64,000 nucleotides of DNA, taken from JBDKVA01 sp039679375. GTDB lineage: Bacteria; Bacillota; Clostridia; Acetivibrionales; DTU013. A program made the position numbers and the translations under genes. The stretch covers positions 1-64,000 of the forward strand of contig JBDKVA010000102.1 of NCBI GenBank assembly GCA_039679375.1, in the 5' to 3' direction. The notes beneath the pieces are model-generated. The model had not been told where the DNA came from, ran no database searches, and was given only the letters and a program-made list of their open reading frames with translations. This document shows positions 17,331 to 25,121 of the stretch, piece by piece; the first letter of the stretch is position 1, and each line of letters begins with the position of its first letter.

Positions 17331-18860
17331 ATGAAGATGAAAGCGAAATTTGGAGACATAAAATATTCTTACGATGGCGAACTAAATGACTTTTTTAAAA
17401 ATTTTAACAAGCTTGCAGTTATGTTTACGAAATATAACTCGGAATTTCTTGGCAAGATGTATGAGACTATTCCTCCGAATCTCTCCAGTTATTTTAAAAA
17501 TGTAAATAATCTGTTTGACGAATTTTGGCACATAAAAAAACCGGATGTTGAAAATTTGCCAGATGATCCAAATATTCTACATGCCAATGGCCATGATATA
17601 TATAATTATGTCGCACGGTACGGATTGACAAATCACCAGATTCAGGCAGTTATGAAACTTGACGGGCATTTGGACTTTGACAGACTGATACAGGCAGTAC
17701 GTTTAACTATTGATGCTCAGCCTGTTTTCGGTTGCCGTTTTGTAGAAAATGAGCCGCCTTATTGGAAGCGTCTGGATAATATTGATCAAGTTGAGTTTTG
17801 TTCAATGGAAGAACCCGAAAATTCTGATGAAGCTATTAAAAATTTCATAGAAAGTCCTATGGATATGGATAAAGACCCGATGTTGAAGGTAAAGCTCATA
17901 CGCACTTCGCAATATGATACATTATGCATAAAAAATAACCATACCTGCTGTGATGGCGCCGGTATTAAAGAGTATATCCAGCTTCTGTCGGAAATTTATA
18001 ACATTATTGAACAGGATGGCGTTTTTACACCATCTCCCGTAAAGCGCAGCAGAAAGGACCAGGATATCTTATTCAATGAGCTTGGCATTTCGAATCCCGA
18101 AAAAGAGTGGAAACCCGGATCAGAAATCACAAGGGCAACATGGCCGTTCCCCTGGACAACGATGCAATCGGACAGATTCCATATTTTATTCTGCAGGCTC
18201 CCTGAAGGGCAGCTGGATGAGATAACACGCTATGCAAAAGCCAATAAGGTCACAATAAATGATTTGGTTCTTGCAGCATATTACAGGGCTATGGCACAAT
18301 TAGGCCCGACCGTCTATAGTGAGCCGATGGAAATTTCTTTCACAATCGATCTGCGCCGTTATCTGCCCGGCAACAAGACGGAAGCAATCAGGAATTTTTC
18401 AGGCTCTGAAATCACTAGGCTTGCCTTAATACCTGATGAATCGTTCCGTGATACCTTATCCAGAATAATACCTGTCATGAACAAAATAAAAAACAACCGT
18501 CCAGGATTACAAAGCGCTATTGGACTGGAACGGATAGAGAAAATGGCTTTTAAAGATTCCCTTACTTACTATAAGGCTGTATCGTTATGGCACTGCAGCT
18601 GCGGTAATAAATGTGCGCCTGCCTTATCCAATGTTGGCGTTTTTTCAGATACTTTAGTAAAATTCGGAGATAAGACTGTCACGGATGCCTACATTGTTCC
18701 GCTTGTTGTCCGGGCGCCCGGATTACTTCTAATGGTCAGCACTTATAACGGTGTCATGACTTTGGCATCAGGCATCTATGAAGCTTCCGTTCCGCGCAGA
18801 AATATCAGAACACTCCTTAATAAAATTTCATCGGAACTGGTTGAAGGATGCAGGTTATAA
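17331..18860 (+). CDS. Condensation-domain-superfamily acyltransferase 1
   Basis: 509 residues. An N-terminal extension of about 75 residues is followed by a single condensation/PapA-like fold: FDRLIQAVRLTIDAQPVFGC (first strand-helix), catalytic NNHTCCDGAGIKEY at about residue 203 (HHxxxDG with the first His replaced by Asn and the catalytic second His kept), ISFTIDLRRYLPG, and the latch-side LSNVGVFSDTLVKFG. Stand-alone enzymes of this type transfer an acyl group to an alcohol or amine. About 55-60 percent identical by eye to the paralogue at 21917. First unit of the proposed sporulation-stage acyl cluster; no adenylation or carrier domain attached. Confidence 0.8.
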   Translation: MKMKAKFGDIKYSYDGELNDFFKNFNKLAVMFTKYNSEFLGKMYETIPPNLSSYFKNVNNLFDEFWHIKKPDVENLPDDPNILHANGHDIYNYVARYGLTNHQIQAVMKLDGHLDFDRLIQAVRLTIDAQPVFGCRFVENEPPYWKRLDNIDQVEFCSMEEPENSDEAIKNFIESPMDMDKDPMLKVKLIRTSQYDTLCIKNNHTCCDGAGIKEYIQLLSEIYNIIEQDGVFTPSPVKRSRKDQDILFNELGISNPEKEWKPGSEITRATWPFPWTTMQSDRFHILFCRLPEGQLDEITRYAKANKVTINDLVLAAYYRAMAQLGPTVYSEPMEISFTIDLRRYLPGNKTEAIRNFSGSEITRLALIPDESFRDTLSRIIPVMNKIKNNRPGLQSAIGLERIEKMAFKDSLTYYKAVSLWHCSCGNKCAPALSNVGVFSDTLVKFGDKTVTDAYIVPLVVRAPGLLLMVSTYNGVMTLASGIYEASVPRRNIRTLLNKISSELVEGCRL

Positions 18861-18897
18861 TATAAAAAGCGGGTTTGCCACATTGATATGCATCCCG

Positions 18898-18958
18898 CAA
18901 CAAGAACATGAAGGGGGTTCTGCTGCTTTCAAAAGCAAAGCCCTCTTCATGTTCTTAT
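18898..18958. terminator. Long hairpin between convergent genes
   Basis: Arms AAGAACATGAAG-GGGG and CCCT-CTTCATGTTCTT enclose an inner GCTTT/AAAGC-like loop. It lies between the 3' ends of the plus-strand condensation gene and the minus-strand SDR gene and could stop transcription from both sides. Confidence 0.65.
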
Positions 18959-19023
18959 ATATCCGGTAAAGCCGGACAAAAAAACGAACTGAAAATCTGC
19001 CATATTACTTTTGTCCAAGGCTC

Positions 19024-19785
19024 CTAGTGCGCCAAATATCCGCCATCCACTATCATGGACGTCCCTGTTACAAATCCGGAGGCATCGCTTAGCAGGTACG
19101 CAGCAGCATATGCAACGTCTTCCGGTTTCCCAAGCCCCATTATCTGTCTTTTCTTTAGTTCTTCCTCAAAATCATTATTATTGACGAGTTTCCTTAACTC
19201 CTCATATATCCTTGTCTCAATCATTCCTGGTGAAACAGCGTTGATTCTTATTTTCTTCGGAGCAAGATCCAATGCCATTGACCTGACAGCACTTTCCAGA
19301 GCCCCCTTGCTTGCGCAATATGCAGTCAGTCCCCTGGCCCCGACCCTGCTTGATATGGAAGATATCGCTACGATGCTGCCGCCACTGTCGTTATACTTCC
19401 TTTTTGAAAAATGCTTTACAAGCTCTACAAATGAGAAAAAGTTAACCGACATAATATTCCTTAAATCATCTGATTTTAATAACTGTACAGGCATTGTAAC
19501 AGATACCCCGGCTGAATGTACAAGACCGTTGAGCTTCAGGCCGTCGCGGCAGATATTGTCAAACATGCTTTCCGTAGTGTCAGGATTGTTCAAATCAAAT
19601 ACGTAATAGGAATGGTTCCCCGGTTCGAGCTCATTATATGTCTCCTTCAGACGTTCCTCGTTTCTTGCCGTCATAATAATATTGGCTCCCAATTTACTCA
19701 ATAGAACGGCAATTCCTTTTCCGATTCCGGAGGAGGCGCCTGTAACCAATATATTTTTACCACTTAGATCCATCGGATTTATCAT
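19024..19785 (-). CDS. Short-chain dehydrogenase/reductase, FabG-like
   Basis: 253 residues. Classical SDR: cofactor loop TGASSGIGKGIAVLLSKLGA (residues about 17-36), NNAG-equivalent VHSAGVS, catalytic Ser in AISSISSRVG, YxxxK in YCASKGALES, and the C-terminal DASGFVTGTSMIVDGG typical of 3-ketoacyl-ACP reductases. An Arg after the second strand (MTARNEERL) suggests NADPH. Third gene of the ACP-KASIII-SDR operon, so it likely reduces the beta-keto thioester produced by the upstream synthase while bound to the dedicated ACP. Ribosome site GGAGGATA. Confidence 0.88.
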   Translation of the reverse strand: MINPMDLSGKNILVTGASSGIGKGIAVLLSKLGANIIMTARNEERLKETYNELEPGNHSYYVFDLNNPDTTESMFDNICRDGLKLNGLVHSAGVSVTMPVQLLKSDDLRNIMSVNFFSFVELVKHFSKRKYNDSGGSIVAISSISSRVGARGLTAYCASKGALESAVRSMALDLAPKKIRINAVSPGMIETRIYEELRKLVNNNDFEEELKKRQIMGLGKPEDVAYAAAYLLSDASGFVTGTSMIVDGGYLAH

Positions 19786-19817
19786 ATTTCATTATCCTCC
19801 ATTACGGCAGCGGTTTT

Positions 19818-20867
19818 TTATTCATTTTCCTTGTAATAATCATTGGTATATATCATAGGAAGGCATACCGATTTGTCCATTTCCAGGTATATGCCTCCCC
19901 ATGATAAACCTACGCCGAAGCCGCATAAAAACAACTTAATTGTCCCGCCGGACTCCTCATTGCCCAATGCATCCACCATAGTCAGCGGTATGGACTCTCC
20001 GCTTGTATTACCGTATCTATCTATAGAAATAGGAACTTTCTCCATAGGTATTTTTAATTTACCGGCAAGATGCTTTAATATAAACAGGTTGGCCTGGTGG
20101 AATACGCACATGTCTATGTCGTTCATATCAATATTATATTGAGACAGAAAGCTTTTAACAGACCGCGGAACATCTGATATGGTAAAAGAAAAAACTGCCG
20201 AACCATCCATAGCCAATTCATACTCTGATGCATCCGCAGCGATTTTGCTCCGGCTTCTGGCATGACCGGATGGCACCATGATATATTTATAACCGCTTCC
20301 CTTTGTTTTCAAAAAGTACTTTATGTCTTTCCCCTCTGACTTTTCCAATGCTGTTGCAGTTCCTCCATCGCCAAATATCATGGCAGTTGCACTATCATTC
20401 TGATTTATTCCGAAATTACTGGTATCGCCAACCAGCAAAAGCACTCTGTTCAGGTTCCGGTTTGAAATCATAGTAGCCGCGAGCCATATTCCGTAAACAT
20501 AAGCCGAGCATCCCAGATTGACGTCAAAAGCGATACAATCTTCGCTTAGCCCAAGCCGGTGCTGAAGGACGCAGGCAGTCGCAGGCACCGCAAAATCAGG
20601 TGTTTGAGTTATAAGTATCAAAGCGTCGATAGAAGATCTTTCCCAGTTCAGCTTTTCCATCAGCCTGGTCGCCGCAACATAGCACAAATCCGAGGTACAT
20701 TGCTCATCCAGCGCAACATGTCTTGTTCTGACACCTGTCACATTTATAAATTTCTGAACGCTTTCTTCTCCAAAGACACTATTGTAGTCCTCATTTTTTA
20801 CTATACGTTCCGGTACGGCACATGCTACGCCTTTAATTTCCACATTACTTAATATTCCTGTTGCCAA
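19818..20867 (-). CDS. Ketoacyl-ACP synthase III-like enzyme
   Basis: 349 residues. Start is a TTG at 20867, seven bases after GAGGTG; no better ATG exists. Catalytic triad is intact: Cys in NLGCSAYVYG, His in CVFHQANLFIL and Asn in RYGNTSGESIPL. Divergent from housekeeping FabH in the substrate tunnel, as expected for specialised KASIII enzymes that prime unusual acyl chains or act as acyltransferases (CerJ-like). It sits between a dedicated ACP (11 bases upstream) and a ketoreductase (33 bases downstream). Likely condenses an acyl-CoA starter with malonyl-ACP; malonyl loading would need the primary FabD. Confidence 0.87.
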   Translation of the reverse strand: MATGILSNVEIKGVACAVPERIVKNEDYNSVFGEESVQKFINVTGVRTRHVALDEQCTSDLCYVAATRLMEKLNWERSSIDALILITQTPDFAVPATACVLQHRLGLSEDCIAFDVNLGCSAYVYGIWLAATMISNRNLNRVLLLVGDTSNFGINQNDSATAMIFGDGGTATALEKSEGKDIKYFLKTKGSGYKYIMVPSGHARSRSKIAADASEYELAMDGSAVFSFTISDVPRSVKSFLSQYNIDMNDIDMCVFHQANLFILKHLAGKLKIPMEKVPISIDRYGNTSGESIPLTMVDALGNEESGGTIKLFLCGFGVGLSWGGIYLEMDKSVCLPMIYTNDYYKENE

Positions 20868-20878
20868 TCAGGTTCACC

Positions 20879-21097
20879 TCATTCCATTTTGTCAGTAATA
20901 TCTTTTATCGTTTTAAATCCTTTGACCGCTTCCGGAGAAATCTCCTTCTCAAAGAGGCTGTCAAACATAGCGATTATTGTTATGACCGCTATTGAGTCCC
21001 ATTCGTTGAGCTGGGCCAGTTCGGTTTCCTCGCTCAAAGCGCCCTGTTCAATGTCCAATAAATCATTTAGAGTATTAAGTTTTTCGTCAATAGTCAT
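20879..21097 (-). CDS. Dedicated acyl carrier protein
   Basis: 72 residues; ATG after AGGAGAG. Acidic four-helix protein with the phosphopantetheine site at EWDSIAVITI (Ser about residue 34); the usual DSLD is DSIA, seen in specialised carrier proteins of secondary pathways rather than the fatty-acid AcpP. Length is short but complete (helix IV GFKTIKDITDKME). First gene of the operon with KASIII and SDR. Upstream lies a promoter-like sequence overlapped by an inverted repeat (21159-21195). Confidence 0.88.
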   Translation of the reverse strand: MTIDEKLNTLNDLLDIEQGALSEETELAQLNEWDSIAVITIIAMFDSLFEKEISPEAVKGFKTIKDITDKME

Positions 21098-21158
21098 GTC
21101 TAGCTCTCCTTTTTTTCATAATGAAAAGGTATGAATAATATACATAAGCAGCATACAC

Positions 21159-21195
21159 TTTACATAATAAAATATGCCTCCTTATGTAAATGTGT
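21159..21195 (-). promoter_or_regulatory. Sporulation-type promoter and operator of the ACP operon
   Basis: On the minus strand AC (21195-21194), 17 bases, then CATATTTTA (21176-21168): a fit to AC-N17-CATAnnnTA. Overlapping it is a perfect inverted repeat TTTACATAA-N14-TTATGTAAA (21159-21190), absent from the three plus-strand promoters and thus possibly a repressor or activator site specific to this operon. Confidence 0.55.
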
Positions 21196-21230
21196 GAAAT
21201 GTTTGATGCCTGTATTGTCATAATCATTTA

Positions 21231-21261
21231 GTAACATCAGCTTCATAAGAGCCATAATATA
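21231..21261 (+). promoter_or_regulatory. Sporulation-type promoter B (GTAACA-N15-CCATAATATA)
   Basis: GTAACA at 21231-21236, 15 bases, CCATAATATA at 21252-21261, 44 bases before the thioesterase start. Same sequence and spacing as copies at 17257 and 21785. Contains AC-N17-CATAATATA. Confidence 0.65.
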
Positions 21262-21305
21262 TAATTAAATTAAGGCTTTTGAGATTCTTCAATAGGAGCT
21301 GAAAT

Positions 21306-21725
21306 ATGAAAACGAAAACTCATTTTTCGGTCAGACATAGCGAAATAGATTCATTGGGAATCGTCCATCATTCAAGATACCCAATATGGTTTGAAGCAGG
21401 CAGAGCCGAATTTCTTGCAAAAGCCGGTCTTCCAACCTTTATGCTAAATGCAAAGGGTCTCTTCCTTCCACTTACAGATCTTGAGTGCAGCTTTAAAGTG
21501 CCTGCAAAATACGGCGATGAAATAACAATAACTACAAGCCTTATATATATGTCATATGTAAGGATCAAATTTCAATACAACGTCATTAACAGGTCAGCAG
21601 ATAAAATCCTGGCAACCGGAGTAACCGTTCATGCGTGGACCAGCAAAAAGCTGGAACCGATTAATATTGAAAAATCAGCTCCTTCAGTATACGGCAAGCT
21701 TTTACAACTGGTAGAGCATGCATAA
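21306..21725 (+). CDS. Hotdog-fold acyl thioesterase (4HBT/YbgC type)
   Basis: 139 residues; ATG after AGGAG. The active-site region EIDSLGIVHHSRYPIWFEAGRAEF carries the conserved Asp, the HH pair and the Tyr/Glu of the 4-hydroxybenzoyl-CoA thioesterase family, followed by the usual strand YGDEITITT. Single hotdog domain, cytoplasmic. It probably releases the acyl chain from the ACP or a CoA carrier. Its own promoter (21231) has the same motif as both condensation genes, so it is coregulated with them while divergent from the ACP operon. Confidence 0.85.
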   Translation: MKTKTHFSVRHSEIDSLGIVHHSRYPIWFEAGRAEFLAKAGLPTFMLNAKGLFLPLTDLECSFKVPAKYGDEITITTSLIYMSYVRIKFQYNVINRSADKILATGVTVHAWTSKKLEPINIEKSAPSVYGKLLQLVEHA

Positions 21726-21784
21726 AGAGGTTTATCAGGCATGGAGCCTTTATTTAATAACTTAACATAATTGCTTTGTTGGCT

Positions 21785-21815
21785 GTAACATAAAAATATA
21801 TGGCTCCATAATATA
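21785..21815 (+). promoter_or_regulatory. Sporulation-type promoter C (GTAACA-N15-CCATAATATA)
   Basis: GTAACA at 21785-21790, 15 bases, CCATAATATA at 21806-21815, about 100 bases before the second condensation gene. Third exact copy of the motif and spacing in the cluster. Confidence 0.65.
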
Positions 21816-21916
21816 GTATTGCAGGCATAATATCGAAAACGCATGGTTTATGTAAATATTATTGCTTTTTCATCACTTTTTATGTCCAGATCAATGCGAA
21901 AGGAAAGTATGTTATT

Positions 21917-23332
21917 ATGAAATCAATAAACAACTACTACAAGCAATTATCCAGAGAGTTTAAGAAATTCACCGGAATAGATAAACAGACTATCGAGATT
22001 TCACCTGAAAATCCCGATATTTTGCCAGCCTTCGCGCATGATACGGGAAATTACGCTGCCAGGTACGGATTGGGCAATTTCCAGATCCAGTTTGTCATGA
22101 AATTCGATGGCAGGCTGGATTACGATAAGCTATCGAGAGCTGTAAGGCTGTCTGTTGATGCGGAACCCGTTTTGGGATGCCGGTTTGTTGAGCATGACCC
22201 TCCCTATTGGAAGCGCCTGGAGGACATAGATAATGTAGAGTTTTGCTCCATAGTTGAAACTGAAAATGCTGAGGAAGCGGTAAATCAGTTTCTGGAAAGC
22301 CCTCTGGATATGGACAATGATCCCATGATTAAAGCAAGGCTCATACGATCAGGCGAATATGATACTCTGGGTATAAAAATTAACCACACATGCAGCGATG
22401 GAGTAGGTGCAAAGGAATATATCCATCTTCTGTCACATATCTACTCCTGCATTGATGCTGAAAACGGCGTTTACGAGCCAAAACCAAGCATACGCAGCAA
22501 AAAGGACCATGAAAAGGCATTCAGTACTCTTGGAATAAAGCATCCGGAATTGGATAACTCCCCTATTGAATCCCCAAGGACAGTGTGGCCTTTTCCATGG
22601 AAGCCGGGAGGACAGAAGGATATTACACCTTTTGTTGTCTGCAGGCTCCCTTATGGACAGCTGGATATGATATCGAAATACGGAAAGGAAAATGGAGCTA
22701 CAATCAATGATTTGATTCTCACTGCATTTTACAGAGCAATGTTTAAAATGACCCAGCCTCCTTATGGCGTCCCTATGGATATAGGCTTGACGGTAGATTT
22801 ACGCCGTTATCTTCCCGGTAACAAAGCTGAAGCGATCCGCAATTTCGCCGGAGGGATTGTTTTAAGAATACCCAGGATAATGGGCGAATCCTTTGAAGAG
22901 ACTTTATCAAAGATAGTTTCCGTGATGAATCGGAAAAAGAGCAGGAATCCCGGTTATCAATGTGCTACCGGTGCAGAACGTGCAGAAATGTTTAGTTTCC
23001 ATCAAGCTCTTGCTTATGCTAAGTTTATGTCGAAAATTTCGAAAATTACATCACAAAATTGTTTTTATTGTTCGCCGGGTTTATCCAACATGGGGCTGAT
23101 TTCCAGGTCTTTAATAAAATTCGGCAGGAATACCGTCACCGAAGCTTACATTATTCCGCCGGTAATACGAAAGCCAGGCCTTATGCTTGTCGCCTCAAGC
23201 TACAATGGCGTATTAACTCTTGCAACAGGATATTATAAAGGCTCCGTCAGCAGGAGATATCTGGAAAAGCTTCTTAACAAAATGAAGGACGAACTGGTGG
23301 AGGGCTGTAATTTGGAGGCTGCAAGCAATTAA
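21917..23332 (+). CDS. Condensation-domain-superfamily acyltransferase 2
   Basis: 471 residues, paralogue of the protein at 17331 without most of its N-terminal extension. Shared blocks include VRLSVDAEPVLGCRF, DPPYWKRLEDID, the catalytic NHTCSDGVGAKEYIHLL (about residue 159), LTVDLRRYLPGNKAEAIRNF and the C-terminal LSNMGLISRSLIKFG. Two diverged copies in one cluster suggest two acyl transfers, or transfer to two positions of one acceptor. Its stop codon overlaps that of the convergent deacetylase gene. Not a peptide synthetase: no adenylation or thiolation domain in the window. Confidence 0.8.
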   Translation: MKSINNYYKQLSREFKKFTGIDKQTIEISPENPDILPAFAHDTGNYAARYGLGNFQIQFVMKFDGRLDYDKLSRAVRLSVDAEPVLGCRFVEHDPPYWKRLEDIDNVEFCSIVETENAEEAVNQFLESPLDMDNDPMIKARLIRSGEYDTLGIKINHTCSDGVGAKEYIHLLSHIYSCIDAENGVYEPKPSIRSKKDHEKAFSTLGIKHPELDNSPIESPRTVWPFPWKPGGQKDITPFVVCRLPYGQLDMISKYGKENGATINDLILTAFYRAMFKMTQPPYGVPMDIGLTVDLRRYLPGNKAEAIRNFAGGIVLRIPRIMGESFEETLSKIVSVMNRKKSRNPGYQCATGAERAEMFSFHQALAYAKFMSKISKITSQNCFYCSPGLSNMGLISRSLIKFGRNTVTEAYIIPPVIRKPGLMLVASSYNGVLTLATGYYKGSVSRRYLEKLLNKMKDELVEGCNLEAASN

Positions 23333-24555
23333 TAAGTTACCAGTGTTCTACCGTTCAGCCTTGCCTGGTCAACATACTTCGCACTGGCCTCAGGGACGGT
23401 GACAGCAGCCGGATTGCCATCGCTGACATACTGCCTGTCTCTTTTCATATTTGCAAGCCACCAGGTGAGGTCGGAATCTACGGGTGTTATCCCGGGAGAT
23501 CTTACCCTGTGGGTCGACAGAGGGTCAAATTTGATGCTGAACGGCGATGGAGCAGGATCCCAGCCAACCTCCATAAGAGCAAGGTTCTCGTACTGTACTC
23601 CTTCAAACTCGCCTTTTATCACATACTGCTTCAAATCCTTTGACGGAGCGCCGAACGGAAGCGAAAAAGTGGTAAAAGTATAGTCGGGAATCAGTTCGTA
23701 CATTTTCTTCTGGTTGCCGCCTATCTCCTCCTGTATTTTTGCTGCAGTTTTGGCTTCTTTCAAATTAATGTGCAAATAGGTGTGATTTCCAAGTTCAAAG
23801 CCTTTGCTTCTTAAATATTCCAGTCTTTGTGAAACCGTTCCCACCGCACCGAAGGTCTGGCATCCAAGGTTGATATAAAAGGTGCCCTTCGTACCAAAAT
23901 CAGGATGGGTCTTATTGAATTCCTCCAGTATTCCGACAGCAGACCGGGGATTTGCTTTTAGCGTTCCGCTCTCGTCGATCAGATTGAATTGTCCTGCTGT
24001 GCCGTCGTCAAAAGTAAATACCATCGGGATGCATCCTGCCGGAGTATCGATATTGCCGTTCAGGTAGTCGTTCAGGCTGATAAGCCTGTAGTCCATGGAA
24101 TACAAGGTGTCAAGAAGCTTTTTAAAAGCATCAAAGGTCATAGTATATTCCTTGTTACCTTTTTTATATTCTTCAATAAAGTTGTGGAACATCACAACCA
24201 TAATCCGGCCTGTTTCATCAGGCTTAACCGCATTTAGGTCAATCTCCGGAACGGCGTCCCGCTGCACAGAGCTATCCGTTGATCCGGTGCCGTTATCTGC
24301 CGGGACAGTTCCATTCTTCTCTGTACCGGTGTTGTTTTTTGCCGCGTCTGTGCCATTTCCGTCAGCAACGTCCTTCGATCCGCCATTTCTATGGTCTGCG
24401 GTACCTTGCGGCTGCGATATGGGACCGGGTAAGCTATCATCCATCTGCAGCTTTACACTTGAACAGCCCTGCAGCAACAAAGCCGGTATCATTGCGGCTA
24501 TATATATAAAGATGATCATTGAGACTTTTATAAAATAATTTTTAGCGTTTTTCAT
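23329..24555 (-). CDS. Polysaccharide deacetylase family lipoprotein
   Basis: 408 residues from the ATG at 24555 (GGAGC six bases upstream); the frame is open to 24600. Lipobox LLLQGCSS, then an 80-residue low-complexity linker rich in Gly/Thr/Asn/Asp, then a NodB-type domain: VVMFHNF, metal-binding MVFTFDDGTAG (motif 1, two Asp) and ELGNHTYLHINL (motif 2, two His). Predicted to remove acetyl groups from wall or exopolysaccharide at the outer membrane face of the cytoplasmic membrane. Upstream lacks the sporulation-type motif of the neighbouring cluster. Confidence 0.88.
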   Translation of the reverse strand: MKNAKNYFIKVSMIIFIYIAAMIPALLLQGCSSVKLQMDDSLPGPISQPQGTADHRNGGSKDVADGNGTDAAKNNTGTEKNGTVPADNGTGSTDSSVQRDAVPEIDLNAVKPDETGRIMVVMFHNFIEEYKKGNKEYTMTFDAFKKLLDTLYSMDYRLISLNDYLNGNIDTPAGCIPMVFTFDDGTAGQFNLIDESGTLKANPRSAVGILEEFNKTHPDFGTKGTFYINLGCQTFGAVGTVSQRLEYLRSKGFELGNHTYLHINLKEAKTAAKIQEEIGGNQKKMYELIPDYTFTTFSLPFGAPSKDLKQYVIKGEFEGVQYENLALMEVGWDPAPSPFSIKFDPLSTHRVRSPGITPVDSDLTWWLANMKRDRQYVSDGNPAAVTVPEASAKYVDQARLNGRTLVTY

Positions 24556-24790
24556 CTTTTGCTCCGTTTCAATTGTAAAAGTACACATACTTAAAAACAC
24601 TGCACTGGATACATCATATCTATTTTAGATTAACATAAGCGGTATAAACAAAGCAACCTGCTTATCATATTTTCATGTATTATGTCTATTACAATTATTA
24701 TTTGTATAGATAGACACGATAACCATGGAATTTGTTCCATGCCTGCCGGATTTTTTGTCGAATTTGAGAAAAAAATTTAACTTAACAGAC
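24556..24790. other. Non-coding spacer upstream of the deacetylase
   Basis: AT-rich. Contains small hairpins such as CATGGAA-TTTG-TTCCATG (about 24724-24741). A 92-codon minus-strand frame crosses it but has no ribosome site, poor composition, and overlaps the structured leader, so I do not call it a gene. Confidence 0.5.
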
Positions 24791-24859
24791 AGTCCGGCAT
24801 ATGATACAATAATAGAAAATTTGGGAGGGTTTCTACCATGCTTATTTATCATTTCAATC

Positions 24860-25121
24860 TCGATAATGATATTTAGCACTTGTCCTTGATATATGTCACA
24901 GGGCAAGTGCTTCCAGCAGTTGTACCTGTGATATGGCAAAGTATATCTCAATATCTTTTTCTGGGTATCCTGCCGTATTGGTACAATTTGTGACCGTGCG
25001 GTTTTTTATTAACAATTTTAATATACAATGAAGGGGGTGGTATTATGCGGCATACAGATTATGCCGGAGCAGATACTGTCCATAAATTGTTCCGGATAAA
25101 AAAATTTATGGAGGTAATATT
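24860..25121 (+). promoter_or_regulatory. Structured leader of the AspRS gene with terminator/antiterminator choice
   Basis: A strong hairpin (CACTTGTCCT 24877-24886 with AGGGCAAGTG) is followed by TTGTACC (24920) complementary to GGTACAA (24980). The second copy lies in a terminator-like stem (CCG..GGT / ACC..CGG, 24973-25001) ending in TTTTTT (25002-25007). Further on, TCCATAAATT (25079-25088) pairs perfectly with AATTTATGGA (25103-25112), covering half of the GGAGG ribosome site, and competes with CCGGAGCA/TGTTCCGG (25064-25095). Aminoacyl-tRNA synthetase leaders are often T-boxes, but the T-box core is not convincingly present (closest: GGGGGTGGTATTATGCGG). Confidence 0.45.

Noticed and set aside
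17331..23332. Nonribosomal peptide synthetase cluster
   Set aside because: Condensation-type proteins are stand-alone; no adenylation, thiolation or thioesterase modules of NRPS type are present.
24820..24870. Purine-riboswitch-like string GGGTTTCTACC
   Set aside because: The flanking conserved P1/P2/P3 elements of the purine aptamer are missing, so the match is accidental.
24893..24945. CACAGGGCAA resembling the start of a c-di-GMP-I riboswitch
   Set aside because: The GAAA tetraloop, GCAAAGCC block and the second arm of the aptamer are not found.
24673..24951. 92-codon minus-strand ORF
   Set aside because: No ribosome site, odd composition, and it overlaps the structured AspRS leader; reads as non-coding.
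25028..25099. 23-codon upstream ORF before the AspRS gene as a leader peptide
   Set aside because: No ribosome site and no run of Asp or Asn codons.
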